DNA of 64,000 nucleotides from Syncephalis plumigaleata. Lineage: Eukaryota > Zoopagomycota > Zoopagomycetes > Zoopagales > Piptocephalidaceae. The stretch spans positions 248,001 through 312,000 of the forward strand of contig JAIXMF010000019.1 in NCBI GenBank assembly GCA_025201365.1, read 5' to 3'. This document shows positions 46,121 through 59,949 of the stretch, one piece after another (within the stretch, counting starts at the first letter, position 1; each line of letters begins with the position of its first letter). Under the pieces are notes generated by a model. It was not told where the DNA came from. It saw only the letters and a program-made list of their open reading frames with translations, and searched no databases. The translations under genes and the position numbers were made by a program.

Positions 46121-47775
46121 ATGGAGGTGAAGAATCCCGAAGTAAGTCGGTTGCTTGACGAGGCAGCTCGACGATTAGCACGCGACACTGAAGTATCGTC
46201 TGGTAGACAACAAGACGAGCTAGCAGCAACAGCAGCAGCAATGACTAGCGACGCTAGTGTGGAATCACAGCAGTATCCTACAGCGAATATCGTGGTAGAT
46301 AAGCCAACAGCAAACCAGCGGTTAGACGAGGCAACTCGTATATTGGCACAGGACATGGAGACATCCATGACACGGCAGAGTAGAGGAACAGCGGAAACAA
46401 TGATGGCATTATACTGATCCATCAGTGGACGATCAATCGAGCGTAGTAAGTCGCGCGATCGATTACGACGTCGAGCACGGCCACGATGTAAGTGATATGG
46501 CAATTAATCAATGACGAATATTACATGTATAACATTATGAATATAGCGATGGTCAATGATACAAGTAATGGGCATAAAGAAGCAATATTAGACGACAATA
46601 TCGTCGGCTATCCCAAGGAGACTATACCAGGTAGTGATGATGCTGATGTAAGAGCTGTGCATTTCTAGAAGGTAAGCACAAATGGACTAGCAATCATTGA
46701 TGATATTACAAGATAGCTAATGGATTGATTGCGTATAACAGCTGAACAATTGAAGGATACATGTGAGTAGGAATGATAATGCTTATTCATATACTAATAT
46801 TGTATTTAGTGCATCGATTATTACATTGGGAAGATCCAATGTATACAATGATCGCAATGGCATTGTTACTAGCAGTTGTATCGGTGACTGTAAATCAATC
46901 ACCATTACTGGTTCTACTCGCGGTATCGACACTCGCTTTAGCCATGGGACTAGTGGGATTCCGACTATGGGCTCTACTAACTCATGTGCTATGGCTACGC
47001 GAGGTTGCCTATGACACACGGTAAGTGTAGATGAATGGACACTACTAGCGTATTACTCATACACTCTATACCACCGTCTATTGGTGCAAACTAGCCTGGC
47101 AACGGTTGCCAAGTACAAGGAAAAGATCACAGAGAGTCTGATGGTAGTTACGAGGGCGGGCGTCACATGGTGGCTCGATTTAGTGCTTGTAAAGAATGAA
47201 CGAGCATCATTCAAGGTAATGACGATAATTGACATCTGACATCTGACATCTGACATTTGACATAATACGATAACAGGCATTGATCGCATGCTTTATTCTT
47301 TGGATGTTATGCATAATCTATCCCACATGGGTTACCTTGGATGTTGGTAAGTCACCGCAACGACGTGAGATAGCGTGAATGAAGTATGAGACAGTCATTC
47401 GGTCGTTGACAAAGGTGTATGTGTGTGTGTGCATGTCCTAGCCATTCTTTGTTTGTTTGCTTTTCCAAAGTTAGGACAAAAGGCACGCGTAGCAGGTATC
47501 TACTTGCTTGAACGGTTGCAGCAGGAAGGGTAAGCGGTTTTCTTTTTGTCTCGTATCTATTGGTGTATGATGCAGTAGTGTGGCAGTAGTGTTAACGCAT
47601 GCTTATCCACTAGGGTTGCGGCCATTATTCATGATGCAAACAGCAATTCAATAGAATGAAAACCGGTACATTAGTCTGGTTACTCAACCGACTAAAGAGA
47701 GGCACACCAGCAGTACCGGTTCCATCGACCTCTCATGACTTCACGAATACTGCTGATGATGCTGATGTCAATTAG
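46121..47775 (+). CDS. Reticulon-like ER membrane protein
   Basis: ATG at 46121 (MEVKNPEVSRLLDEAARRLA). The N-terminal 100 residues are polar and contain two copies of an Arg/Ala-rich motif (RLLDEAARRLARDTE and RLDEATRILAQDME). After several short exons comes LHRLLHWEDPMYT (about 46808-46850), the typical entry of a reticulon domain. It is followed by a long hydrophobic hairpin (VNQSPLLVLLAVSTLALAMG), a soluble loop with VAKYKEKITESL, a second hairpin (ALIACFILWMLCIIYPTW) and LGQKARVAGIYLLERLQQEG. Reticulons bend the ER membrane into tubules. Frame interruptions occur near 46415, 46670 and 47655; with the last one corrected the product would run to the stop at 47775. Assignment rests on the hairpin pattern and the W-(E/R)-DP motif. 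Confidence 0.6.
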
Positions 47776-49200
47776 GCAAGCAGTCAAGCTAGTTGATCCA
47801 TGTCAAATATTATTGTTCTAGATTATTTGTATTAAGATAAATATAAAGCAGTTTATACTATAATCAATGTTCAACTTGTTGTACTATCATTCTACACGAT
47901 AATGATGATGATGATGATGAATACAATGAGATAAGCAAGTATAGGTTTGTACATTTATTATTACATAAAGGATTGCCATGTGATTAGAATACTACTAGTT
48001 CATGCGACAATCATAGTTGTCGTTGGATGTGCCGAGATTCAGCATGTGCATGCGTGTGCTCGTTAATTCGAAATGATGACCTGTGGACACTCCATGCTAA
48101 TTGAAGTCGAGGGCCTGGTTGTACAAGTGTATGATTGACGCCTACAGCATAGCAGTAGCAGGATAATGAACAGGAATAGAACTGGCGACACAGCATCAAG
48201 TAATGGTTGCTACGGTAATTTCCCGAACTACGAACATTCTACACGCCACACATCCCATGGTATAATGAGCTATTCTTCTTTCTATTTAGAAAGTCTATTG
48301 TCACTCAAGTGGCACATTATTAAGCAATCATAATGGCACAAATGAGTGTTGATTCGAGACATCCAAAGCATACAATATTGTTAAAATGAATATTTGTCGG
48401 TATTTCTGTCATTGCTATTGTAGCAATACTACTCATTCTATGGCAATACCAATTAGTCTAACGAGTGTGGAGATGATTGTGGCAGAGGTGAAGTGCAGTT
48501 CAGTGACACGCACATGCACATACGCGCTGCATAGTACTCGATTGTAACCACGCCTCCTGCTTCATCATGAACGTGTAAGGCCAATACTAGTCGTGTAGAA
48601 CATTCCTATTTCTAATAGACGTATCCGCCAAGTAAGCAATAGCAATAAAAGTATCGTATGGAAATGACGAGTATGATATTAACTTTCTTTCCTACCCTAT
48701 TTGGTAATCTCATGCATTGATTGAAACTAAAATCGTACTTGTAAGCTAATCTAGTATCGCACATTCCCTTCTGCCTTGCTCTCAATCCAAGTAACACAAA
48801 CGAAGTTGCTTGGCTTTTCACAAGCTAATTACTATTGTGATGGTAATGGTGATAGTGATGCTAAGAAAGTAACGACACTTCTTATGACCATCGTTTATTT
48901 GGTTACCGATATTTCGATTCTCTTCACTTATTGCAACAGCGTATCCTCTCTATACTTATCATATTATTGTTATTACGGCTATCTATTCATGTGCGTGTAC
49001 GTGAATGTGTAAGGATTTCCCTTGCTAACTCGATATCAATACCATTGTGATACGTATTGTAGCTGTACTGCTTTTTACTATTTCAACTAGTGCCACTACA
49101 ACTACTAGTTAAAGTATTAGAGTATATGACGCACGACGACGACGACGACATCATCATCATTATCAGCACGACTGTATTGCGTAGATGAACTGATGTACAA
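47776..49200. other. Intergenic region
   Basis: About 1.4 kb, AT-rich with GAT repeats near 47900-47920. Contains only short frames, of which one membrane-helix frame at 48333-48461 is listed separately. No RNA gene recognised. Confidence 0.4.
48333..48461 (+). other. Possible 42-residue single-helix membrane peptide with an in-frame TGA
   Basis: From an ATG at 48333 the frame reads MAQMSVDSRHPKHTILLK, a TGA at 48387-48389, then IFVGISVIAIVAILLILW and QYQLV before TAA. A basic juxtamembrane part followed by one strong hydrophobic helix looks like a small membrane protein; the TGA (TGG with one change) makes it either decayed, mis-called or chance. Reported as weak. Confidence 0.18.
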
Positions 49201-52200
49201 CCATCCAAAGAAGGAATAGAGCCACACTCGTTGTTCCCGTGTCTTTCCTTTCTCTTACTCTTTCCCTCTCTCTTTCCTTCTCTCTCTCAATCCCCTTCCC
49301 CTTGGCCTAGCAACTGTTTAAACAACTAACACCATCGATATTCCAATTATATCCTTTTTCATCACAACATTCATCTTTTATTTACGTTTTAAACCTGCCG
49401 CCATATTCTCGCTCTCTCGCTCTCTCGCTCTCTCATGATTTATTCCTCTTTCTATTTGTGTTGTTAATCATCCTTATCATTCTTTTTAATCTAATCTATC
49501 CTTCATTTCTTAATACTCGTTCATCCAACGCTACCACTACATCAACGAAAAGCAACCGGTCTTTTCTATTATCTCTATTAGTATACGAAGGAGGTGCACG
49601 ACATTAACTCGTTCAAGCAAGTCCTTTTTCCTTCCTCTCTCTCTCTCACTTCTCTTTAATATTGCCTAAACTTGTTGGTGCATCCGTGTATGTACGTGCA
49701 TGTGCGTGTGTTCACCATTGGAACATAGGCATATTTCATTATTCTTCTTCTTGATAATCTGCAAGCCGATATCCTGACTGGTGCATTATCTACACGACCG
49801 CATCAATACCAGTAAATCAACTTTCATAACTAATACTCTACTGATCAATTGTAACGGATACCATTCGTTAAGGAAGAAAGTTTAATTCAACCGTTTATAC
49901 ATTTATACACTTTTATATATATACACTATTAGCTGTTTTTTATTTCTATCTATTCTTATTTCTTTTATTACTAGTATCCAGTATACGCTTACGATTACGA
50001 TTCATTCATTCAACCATTCAACCAATCTATCAACCACCTGCCTGGCCTACGTTCCTGAACATTTAAGGTAAGCTCATCATTATTGTACGTTCGTTCATTC
50101 TTCCTACATCATCATAAGAAGTCGGGCTCCATGCCGTGCTACCCAACTGCTGTACATGCTGTGTCCACATTCCAGTACCATGCATTACAAGCACGGCCAT
50201 TGTTGCCGTTACCATTGTTCGTATAGTTTCACGAATAAGCACGGTATCAATGGTAATAGCAGGTGTGTGCATTCCTACTATGCTACCTCACATCGTGCTT
50301 TCGCATGAATTGGCTCTCTTCGTACGAGCGAAGAGAAAAGACGTCATGGTAATTGTATTGTGGACCGGTTTGGCCCTGTTTCTGTCCTTTTCATCATTTC
50401 CATCATCATTACATTCTTGCCTGCCATGCCCTTTGAATAAGTTTTGCCTGTACCATTCGGTCATCATTGTTGCATACCAGTTAGACATAGCTAGATAAAT
50501 AGACACTACACTTTATGCCATGTCCGATTTACATTGATAAGCGTGCATCTCGTATACGCTCCATTGACATCCATCCACATTAAGCGGATCTAATGATTGA
50601 CAACGAACCATGTGAGATTTCCCGCCTTGTATGACGTGTAGATTTCCGTCTTTCTGTTTTCCTTTTTATCATCTTGCGGTATCTGCTATGTAGACTGCTG
50701 CATCATGCAATGACTCGCTGCGCTATTAGACGTGCATATCGTGTATCACACATTTAACCAATCCTGGTCATTGGGCATTCACCAATTGGAGGATGCGTTC
50801 TACTCTGGCTTGCGAACAACGTACACACGAGCGCACGCGTGTGTGTGTGTGTGAATGTGTATATACGTGCCTCTTTATCATCTCGTTATCTCAACAAGAA
50901 GAATCGTTCGTAAGCCGCGGTTGGTTCCTACGAACGTCCATGTGTTCAGCGGGAAGCTAACCGCTCCATCTTATTTGCTGCGCCTCGCTTCCACATGATA
51001 CTTGGTGCATATCATCTGTCGACGCTTTCATCCTTTTTTGTATCGCCGTATCTGTCTTGTCCGTCAGGGCTTTCTCTTCTTTCATCGCTGTTGCTGCTGC
51101 TGCTATTATTATTATTATATATTACTTGCGTATCAGCGTACATCATCGACTTGCTTCCCTCCCCTCTTCCTCCTCCTCCTCCTTCTCTTATTATTACTTT
51201 TATTAGCGTTGCAAATATTGATATCACTACTACTACTTCTACTATTATTATCATTAGTGTTGTTGTTGTTGTTATTATTACTATTTCCACCGCTATCACT
51301 ACTGTTACAACTTTCTCTATCTCTATCTCGCTATCTCTATCTATCGCTATCTCTCTACCCCTTTGCACTCCTCTACGCTAAGTGCGCGTTTCTCCTTTTC
51401 ACTTCTCGGTTTACTGCTTCCCCACTTGTTTATCACCAGTATTGGTTAGGTTCGGTTGTGGTTAACTTTGTTTTCTTTTCTCTCGCTCGCTTACTACTTT
51501 CACTTTTCTTACAGTATCGTGTCCCCTGTATCTCCTTTTTTTGCTTTATACATTTACTCTGATTCTTCCGCTATCTTTATACGCGAAATTAGCGGATCTC
51601 TAGATAACGCTGGTGTGAGTCTACCGATATTAGTTACAGTTTACTAGCTTCTGTTGCATCTATCGTCACACGCACGTATACATCTACACGTCTAAAAAAA
51701 CAAAACGACAACACGTCTATCTATCATTGTCATCGTCATTACACTTTATCTGCGTATACACACCTAGAGTAACATCAAAATAGTCATCATTACCATTATC
51801 ATATCGTTGTCATTCTCGCTACTACTCCTACTACTACCACTACTACTACTTTTACATTGATACTTGTTCACTTCCTTCCTTTTATTGTGGATTACAATCG
51901 TACATTTACATTGATTGATTTCTCTCATCTCTTCATTTCGTACTTTGTTTATTTGAACACGTGTATCACACAATCTTTTCACTTTCTTTCTTGTTAACAG
52001 TTGCGGTCATCCTTACTATTTGTTTATTTCTATTGTTGCTCACGTTTGCATTTCTATATCACTGCTGTATTGCATCCATTTTTGTTTTGTTACAAATTCC
52101 TGTAAGTCTACCTTGTTCCACGTAGAATATCACCATCTACTGTTTCGTTTACATTATATACATACACATCTATTCGTGGCATTATCGTGCTAACTAATTG

Positions 52201-55200
52201 ATGATCGAGTCAGTGGTGGTTCGTCTCTTCTCATCGTCATCCCATTTATTCGTCGTTAATTGTGATTCCTATTGTATACATATTTACTTACCAATTACTA
52301 ATTCATCTTTTTTGGTATTATTATCATCATTACACTATTATTGCTATTGCTATTGCTATTATTATTATTACTCCTTTGATTTGTTTATTTGTAGTTTCGT
52401 CATACTAAGGATACCGTTAGCAATATTCGTTACTAGATCATTATTATCATTATTGTTATTATTATCATCGATATCTACACGCAACGCGGTATTTCATCAT
52501 TTCACACTTTGATCAACTTACTATAGGATTCAACGACCAATTCTATCATCAGCACACACACACACAATTATTTCTTATATACCAGCACATCATTGTACCG
52601 ACCACTATTACACCAAATACCATCACTATTATCTACTACAATCACGACGACAACAACAGTAATTGCGATAGTTGAATGATTTGTGTAGCACGTAGTTGTA
52701 TTGGTTAGACAACGGTTATCACACTTGCTGTATTTTATTGTTTTACGATAGAGATACCAGCACGCTTATTACACCAACTGAACAGCAACTCATTGATTGA
52801 CTGACTGATTTGTTTGTCATACACGACGATACACGAAACGAGAAGCGTAACACTTTTTTGTATTTTGTGCTCCATTCACCAGTCGATTATACTCGTTGTT
52901 CACCGACCAACTATCACACCACCACCTTTCGCCTCTTTTAACTTGGTGACGTCTTTTTACTCGTATTCTTTTTCTTTACGCAAGAACTAGTTTGCTTACT
53001 ACTTTATTTCATTTCACGGTTATAGCCACACACACACACACACCTACTCGTTATCGTGCACACCAACATCTTATAGTTCAGCGAACCACATTATCCATCT
53101 AGCATCGTGACGTTAACATCTACGACGTGTGTTTTTCTTTCTTGATCAATCACCATATTACTACTACTATACTATTACTACTACATTACTATTACTATTA
53201 TCTGTTTAACGTCATTCGGTATATAGTCACTCCGTTCAACTCGTTGATGGTATTGGTATTGTATTATTTATATAAGGCAACGTTTACACGCTTGTTTCTA
53301 TTACGACGTTCACTATCATCGTTGTCATCTGTAACAGTGGAAAGCAACGATTTAGCAAGTCTTTTTTTTACTTACTTGCTCATTCACTTCAAACTAATCA
53401 TACCATCACTGCTCGTTTACACGTGTGTGGCGTCGACAACTGGCCCATTGTGTACACATTCGTACGACTTATTCGTTACAGAGACCAATATACACCACTA
53501 CTATCCCACTTTATTATACAAAGTGGCACTATTCCGATAGCGGTATTATTACTACTCTCATTGCTACCATTGTTAACATCAAAGTAGGCAATTGTTATTA
53601 CTTTATTAGTCAAGGGATATTGTAGACAATAAGAAGAGGAACAAGAAGCACACTTTCCATTAAGGATCGGATTACTCTCCTGATTTCTAGTTCCGCCTTA
53701 ACTACTACACGCTGTGTATCATTACTATCCATCAATATCCTACTACTACTACTACTACTACTACAAGTAATAAGGACCCATATTACTAGCACTTTGTTCT
53801 ACCTTACCTTTGTTGCTTATTACCTTTGAAAGGTAAGTATCTATATAATACGAATATTATGGGGGGAGTAATGAAAGAGATAATGGTCTACATGACTACT
53901 ATTTATGCCGATTGTGTATTATCTCGATCAAATGAGCATCAGTCGATGTGTGTGTGATCATTTTGATAGTGATAGTGATGATATGGAATGGCTGTGTGAG
54001 TACAGGACGTCATAGTGATCTCGATGGGGTTCTCTCACTCTTTATCCATAAGCGAATGTAGTCACTCTCTTTCTCGCTCTTTCTTTCTTTCTCTTGTACA
54101 GCATGTGGATGGGTGTGACCAGTTAAAAGTCCGCCTTTGAAAGTTTGCCTTTTCTCTTGAATAGACTGCACGTTTCCTGTTTCCATTTTTACTTGTTGCT
54201 GGTTGGTGGAAGGGTCAGCTGGTTTCAACGTCCGCCCACTAAGAATGCGTGATAAACGGGATGAATGGATGTATGATGTTTGTGTGATGGTAGTAGCAGC
54301 AGCAGTAATAGAATAACAATAACAGACTTCCATGCAGTGTTTTATTTCCCTCCCTTGAATGGGTGAGACTCGCCTTGACTCCCACACACGCACCGCACTG
54401 CATTCATTCATTCCTTCATTCGTACACACACACACACACTAGAGTTGTAGTAGTTCGCATTCACACACACACACAGTCAAATTCGATACAAAAGTGTTTC
54501 GAAACGATTGCTTACACACTACACTGTGCCTCTTTCCGTTTGTCATTTTTTGTTCACTTTTTCTCTCTCGATTGTAACGGTGGCAGCAGCAACACTTTCT
54601 TTGGTTTTTACATATATTTCCAAGCAACGACCTGCGAAGCTTTCTTAAACATTGCTTCGTATTATTCTTTATTTCGTTCCACGATTACTATTTAGTTCTA
54701 TCTCCCTTGATTTGTCGTTTTTTCTTTTCGTTTATTAACGTTTATTTGTTGTGTTTGGACCAGTCAAGTGCCTGCATGCTTTCCGTTTGATTACGCTTCT
54801 CACTCTCTCACTCTCTCTCACATACGTATTCGATATCCGTCTACCTTCTACAACGCTCTCTCTCCTGCTCTCTCTCGTCTTTATCCACTTGTTCTTTTTC
54901 GTTTCTATTGCACACACTATCAAGTACTATTGTGGTCATAGTTGACTGATCTCTCTCTCTTTCTATACTCGTCCAAAAAACATAACTTTATTATACACGC
55001 GCATACACACACACACAGAGACTCCCTGTGGCTTTAACTGCGTCGTCTATTCTTTCAACGTTCACTTGCTCTCTTTTCTCTCTCTCTTTCTGTTTGTGTT
55101 GTTACGGTAATAACACATACATACATATATACACCTACACACAGAGAAGAAAAAGGAAGAATCGACGTACGCTGCTACGCTGGACGTTCGCAGTATTTGT

Positions 55201-56388
55201 TTACAGCTTTTTTATTATATTTTTTGGACTTGAGAAAGAGATAGCGTTCATAACATTCATCATCGTCATCATCGTCATACCATTACCACATCCACATCCA
55301 CTCTTATATTATTAGTATTATTATTAGTATCATCATCATCATCATCATCATCAATCTATTTGCTTCGGTGATTACAGATCATTATTACTAGTCTTCTGAA
55401 CTTGTGTAGAGACATATATACACATATATATATACTGAATCACAATCTATATGACTACCTGTTAGTGCTCATACTTTTCCTTTATTGGTTGTTGTCGTCG
55501 TCGTCGTCGTCGCTGCATTGTTGTTGCAGTTTCTAAAATAGCTATTGCACATTATTCCCTCATACTTACATATACTATTATTCATTTACATCATCGCTTG
55601 CTACTTATCACTCTACCGCGATTATATAGGGGCCTACCAACATTTCCTTGATCACTGTTGATTTACTACTTACTACTTTGACAAACACAAAGGAAACGGA
55701 CAACGTGCCACGCCGTGATAAGAAGAGATTATAGTTATAGTAGCAACGCCTTGTTACAGTAGTTATCTGGCTATTATTGGCATATCTATAAACAGTAACA
55801 GCACCAATAGTAACAACAACAACATTATCTATACACATACGCGTACGTTACACGTATACACAGCCATCTACAAGAAGAAGAAGACGAAGACGTTTATATA
55901 CCTATCACCATTACCATTACCCCTGCCATTATCGCTGCTAACATCATTTGTCATCACATCACATCACATCACACCATACCACATCATAGCAACAATATCG
56001 CACACGTACTCTATCTAGCTAAAGTTGCCTTGCTTTTCCATCTGTTTTTAGAATCAAGGTATTCTCTCTCTTTCTTTCTCTTTTCTACAGGTTGTATCAC
56101 ATTATTGATACTACTTGTTCACACTTGCACAATCACTACTTGCACTGCTTTACGCGTGTGATCAACGACGATTCACGCCTGGTTATTATATAGTTGCACG
56201 CACTTTTGTGACAAAAAGTACATTAGCATTCTCTAGACGATTGTATTCGTCCTATTATTCCTACTCGCATACTTGCCAATACTACTTTTCTCCTCCTCCT
56301 ACTTTATACTATACTATTACTCTATACTATTACTACTATTACCTTATTTTCTATTACTACTGCTACTCGTTTGGCTACCGCGATTATT
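49201..56388 (+). other. 7-kb pyrimidine-rich stretch upstream of the cyclin gene
   Basis: The + strand is strongly biased to C and T through most of this region (CTCTCTCT, TTATTATTA and ATCATCATC tracts, few purine-rich stretches). Open frames in it are Leu/Ser/Tyr-rich by composition and resemble no family. Everywhere else in this window CT-rich sense strands precede coding starts, so this looks like one very long leader or a stack of leader segments. Possible splice sites include donors at about 50070 (AAGGTAAGC) and 53832 (AAAGGTAAGT) and an acceptor before 56090 (TTTTCTACAG). Long leaders are known for some fungal regulators. A non-coding RNA gene is an alternative. Confidence 0.45.
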
Positions 56389-57808
56389 ATGCCTCACAGC
56401 AACATGCCCGCTATCGGATACACTGCAATGGCTAGTATGCCTGCTCCTCAACCCACTGGTTATTACGCGCAATCACAGAAACGTTGGTCGGATGCCGCCA
56501 GTCTCAACACGACGGCAGTAATGATGGCCGGACAATTGACTCCAGGTCGTGTTATGACCGATCTCTGTGTTGCCACACTAACGACGCTTTATCCAAATAC
56601 GCAACCCGGAAGTGAACGTGTATCCAGTTTACGCGCGTTTATCCAGGCGGTTCTTGATGCTGCCGCCGTGTCTGCCGATGTTGTTCTATTGGCACTATAC
56701 TATTTGCGCAAAACCTCATCGAACGATGGTAACAAAAAGTCGTCAGCGTCATCTGCATCTCTAATGTCAACGGTAGTAGATGCTAATGGTGTCTGTGTCG
56801 ATGGTAGTACCGATACTAGTATGGTGGTATCGCTCGACTATTTATCGGGTGAAGGAAGTAACAGCAATGGCGGCAATAGTCCCGCCACTCAACTACGAGT
56901 ACGTTTTGTGGCCGCACTCACCTGTGCGCACAAATTCGATGCCGATGCCGCGTACACCACACGCACCTGGGCCGATCTAGGCGGTCTACACCCAGCTGCC
57001 GTTGTACGTGCCGAGCGTGAGTTGCTAGCTCAACTCGAATTCAACCTTAACGTATCACGCGATACACTCTACAACTTCCGCGAGGAAATTAACCAATGGA
57101 TGCTAGCATCATCCGCCATGGATGTTCAGTCGTCATCCTCCGCCTACATGGCAACGGCCTATGAGAAACCGTTGTCGATGCCACAACCAGCATTTGCCGC
57201 TACCGCCTATGGCTGTCAACGTCTACACGGCGCGCCAATATGATGATGGGTCGTTGTGCCTGCATGTCGTGTGCTTCTTATGCCGCTGCCGCTGCTGCTA
57301 ATGCCACCGGTACCAGCAGTGAATCCATCAGTCCTGCCACTAGTCCATCTAGTTTCCATGCCATGTGGTCAACAGCACTGCTGCTGCTGCTGCTGCCGCA
57401 CATCACAACAATGCTTACAACGGCTACGACATGTCATGGCCCACCACACCCACCAATAATGCATTCACGATTGCCGCCACTGACGATTACTTTGCGGCTT
57501 CACGTTATGCTTATGCACATGCATCGGCAGCAGCAATGCACGGCAACAATGGCACCTACTATTCTATGCCACAGCCATATCAGTCGCAGGAAGCATCACC
57601 TGTCACATATGCTGCCGCATCCACCACTGCTATGATGATGCCGGAACCACACGCTCCAGTTTGGCCAGCCACCAATGGATGCTATCCATCATCACACAAT
57701 GCCGGTGCAGCTATGGTCGATTACAACTCGTGTTTCGATGCGACATTCGCCGTTAACACGGCAGCCGTATCGATGATGCCACAACCGGTTGCATTCTATG
57801 CCTACTAA
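56389..57808 (+). CDS. Pho80/Pcl-like cyclin with a low-complexity tail
   Basis: ATG at 56389 (MPHSNMPAIGYTAMASMP). The cyclin fold covers about residues 45-230: LTPGRVMTDLCVATLTTLYP, ADVVLLALYYLRKTSS, a Ser/Asn insert of about 55 residues, then LRVRFVAALTCAHKFDADAAY, TRTWADLGGLHPAAVVRAER and LLAQLEFNLNVSRDTLYNF. The AALTCAHKFDAD and ELLAQLEFNLNVS segments are typical of the Pcl/Pho80/Clg1 group, which partners Pho85-type kinases; the precise subgroup is inferred. After about residue 280 the sequence is an Ala/Ser/Asn/Tyr-rich tail ending PQPVAFYAY. The tail crosses two frame breaks, near 57235 and near 57370 (next to a GCT repeat), both probably consensus errors. No introns are needed in the coding part. 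Confidence 0.75.
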
Positions 57809-58961
57809 TCCATCAATATCGTTTTATGCGCTATTCTATATGGATTACACATTAGTATTACCCTATTATCTATTACTTTAAATAAGTAGTACACTCCTCC
57901 TCTTTTTTATTTGAAAATTATACCGAATTCTTTCTCCTTCATGGTGTTGAGAATTCAATGACGCTTATGTGTTTTTCTTAACAAGATGTTGATGGTGTAT
58001 TTTCTTTTATTTGTTGTGTTCTTTGATTGAGAGGGGAAGCCTATTACAACTAATCGTTTCTAGCTTTCTCTTCTACTCTACTACTACTACTATTACTATT
58101 GCTACTACATCATCATCATCATTGTCGCGATCTTTCCTTTTTTTACCTTGCTTTTTTATCTTTTATAGCAGTGTTACTGTCTCGCGCTCTCTCTCTCACA
58201 CACACTCTTACACACTCACACATACACATATACTCTTTCTTTTACATGCTTCCCTAAGCAAAAGAAGCAACGTATCACACGTGTGTGTGTATGTGTGTGA
58301 TCTTTATCCGTCAGTCAGTTGTGCCCTATACACGCTTAATTAACTCGGTTGATCTTTCGCTTTGCAAAACAGTCGCGCCAATTCATATTCATCTCATCAT
58401 AGATCAGATCATTCTCTATCATTGTCAATGATGATGATGATGGCAATGATGATTGTGTGAGTAGAACGTCGTAGCGTTTCCCCTCTCTATCTATCTCTCT
58501 CACTCTATCTCTTTCCTTTCCCCATTGTTCGCGGTCTAGTGTGACAATATATATATATACTCAACATTAGGTTGATGTTTCTAATCATTCATTCGTTCAT
58601 TCATTCATTCGTCATCCATTCGTCATCGTCATCGTCATCATTGTTACAAGTAAAGTTCATGTAATTCTTTATCCTATCATTCGGCGCAACTATGCGTGTA
58701 AACACGCTATCATATATCATACCATATATCATATCATATATCATATTCATTTATACTGTGCTTTTGTTTCTACGCAATAGTGACAGTTTTATGTTTTTTA
58801 CTTCTAGGAATCGTTGTGATTGACGATATTTCTTTCTTGACTATTTAGATCATTCTAGATGACTGATTCTATCACCTTTATAATATGTACCTATTTGTGT
58901 TTATACTACCAATAATAATAAACTAATTGACTACGCTTAACATGAATTACAATCGTTTTAT
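57809..58961. other. Spacer downstream of the cyclin gene
   Basis: About 1.15 kb, T/C-rich with CA and CT repeats at 58190-58230, an ATATATATATAT run near 58548, a (TCATTCAT)n tract near 58590 and a TATCATATC-type repeat at 58710-58745. AATAATAATAAACTAATTG near 58912 may belong to a poly(A) region. No gene recognised. Confidence 0.4.
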
Positions 58962-59530
58962 TTAGTGTGTTGGTTCATAGATTGCTGTTAGACTGGCATT
59001 TTCTCTAATGTAATCATTATCATTATCATAAGTAATCGACTGGCTTTATTACTACTACTACTACTACGCGTAGATTGATATTGGATGTACTTACCGTAAT
59101 ACAATAGGACAATCATAGCGTGAAGCTGGACGATCCTTGGGAGCCGGTAGACTATCAGGACAACGTATACGCGGTTTATTCAGCGTCTAATAACGTTCAC
59201 GTCAACATAAAAGAATATCAATCAGTATGCATTGTTTGTATATCACTGCATCATGTTATTATTACCTCAGTATTCACTGTCTCATTGGGTCTTCGTAGTA
59301 GATTCGGTTTTGTACCTGGTAAATCATCTATAATAAACTGATTAGTAACACGCTTGCTAGCAGTATTACTGCTACTACTATGATATATTATTATTACTTG
59401 GTGCTGCCAATACGATAGCTTGCGGATGTATCCATGCACCAGAACGAATAGGTGCTTGTGCAGAAGGAAAGCCGGAATCTGGCGTTACATCCGCCTTACG
59501 AAGTAGATCGTAATAAGTGTGAACTGACAT
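58962..59530 (-). CDS. Small four-exon protein of unknown function
   Basis: Exons 59398-59530, 59266-59327, 59095-59186 and 58962-59004 join in one frame into 109 residues, starting MSVHTYYDLLRKADVTPD and ending SLTAIYEPTH. All three introns have GTAA(T/G) donors and TAG acceptors. The protein is proline-rich, with blocks SAQAPIRSGAWIHP, KPNLLRRPNE and PDSLPAPKDRPASRYDC, and has no signal peptide or membrane helix. The clean splicing over four exons argues for a real gene. I do not recognise the family. Its start lies 142 bp from the left end of the transposon at 59672. Confidence 0.55.
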
Positions 59531-59671
59531 TGCGCGTGCAAGAACAGAGAGAGAAAGAGAGAAGGAAACGCGTAGATAAAACAAGGAAATGAAATGGAAA
59601 GAAAACACGATTATTTGTTTACTTGTGTGATGAAAATAAGACACATAATGAATTTGTTTTAGCAACATTTA

Positions 59672-59949
59672 CAGGGTTTTTCCAACCAGTTGGCATTGTT
59701 GGCCTTTAACTTTTGCTCTCATTGAAAAATAATTTTGCATACTAGTTAGCATCTTTGTCTTTATCATTTTGTGGGTATGGAATCCACCATTAGCGGATAC
59801 TTTGTTCTTTATTTAGCATTCGCCCTATGTTATTCACCACAATACAAATGCCCTTGTGTCCGCATCAAACGATGCTTTGCAGCGTACGTTTTGCATTGCT
59901 AGAACTCACCTTGCACTAATAGTGTATCTGTCAAATAATAAAAAGTTCT
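59672..59949 (+). repeat. Left terminal inverted repeat of the transposon
   Basis: 278 bp, starting CAGGGTTTTTCCAACC and ending TAATAAAAAGTTCT; inverted copy at 62011-62288. Confidence 0.92.

Noticed and set aside
51002-51562. Long Leu/Ser/Tyr-rich frames within the pyrimidine-rich region
   Set aside because: Overlapping frames are open in several phases because of C/T-rich composition; no motif or domain is recognisable.
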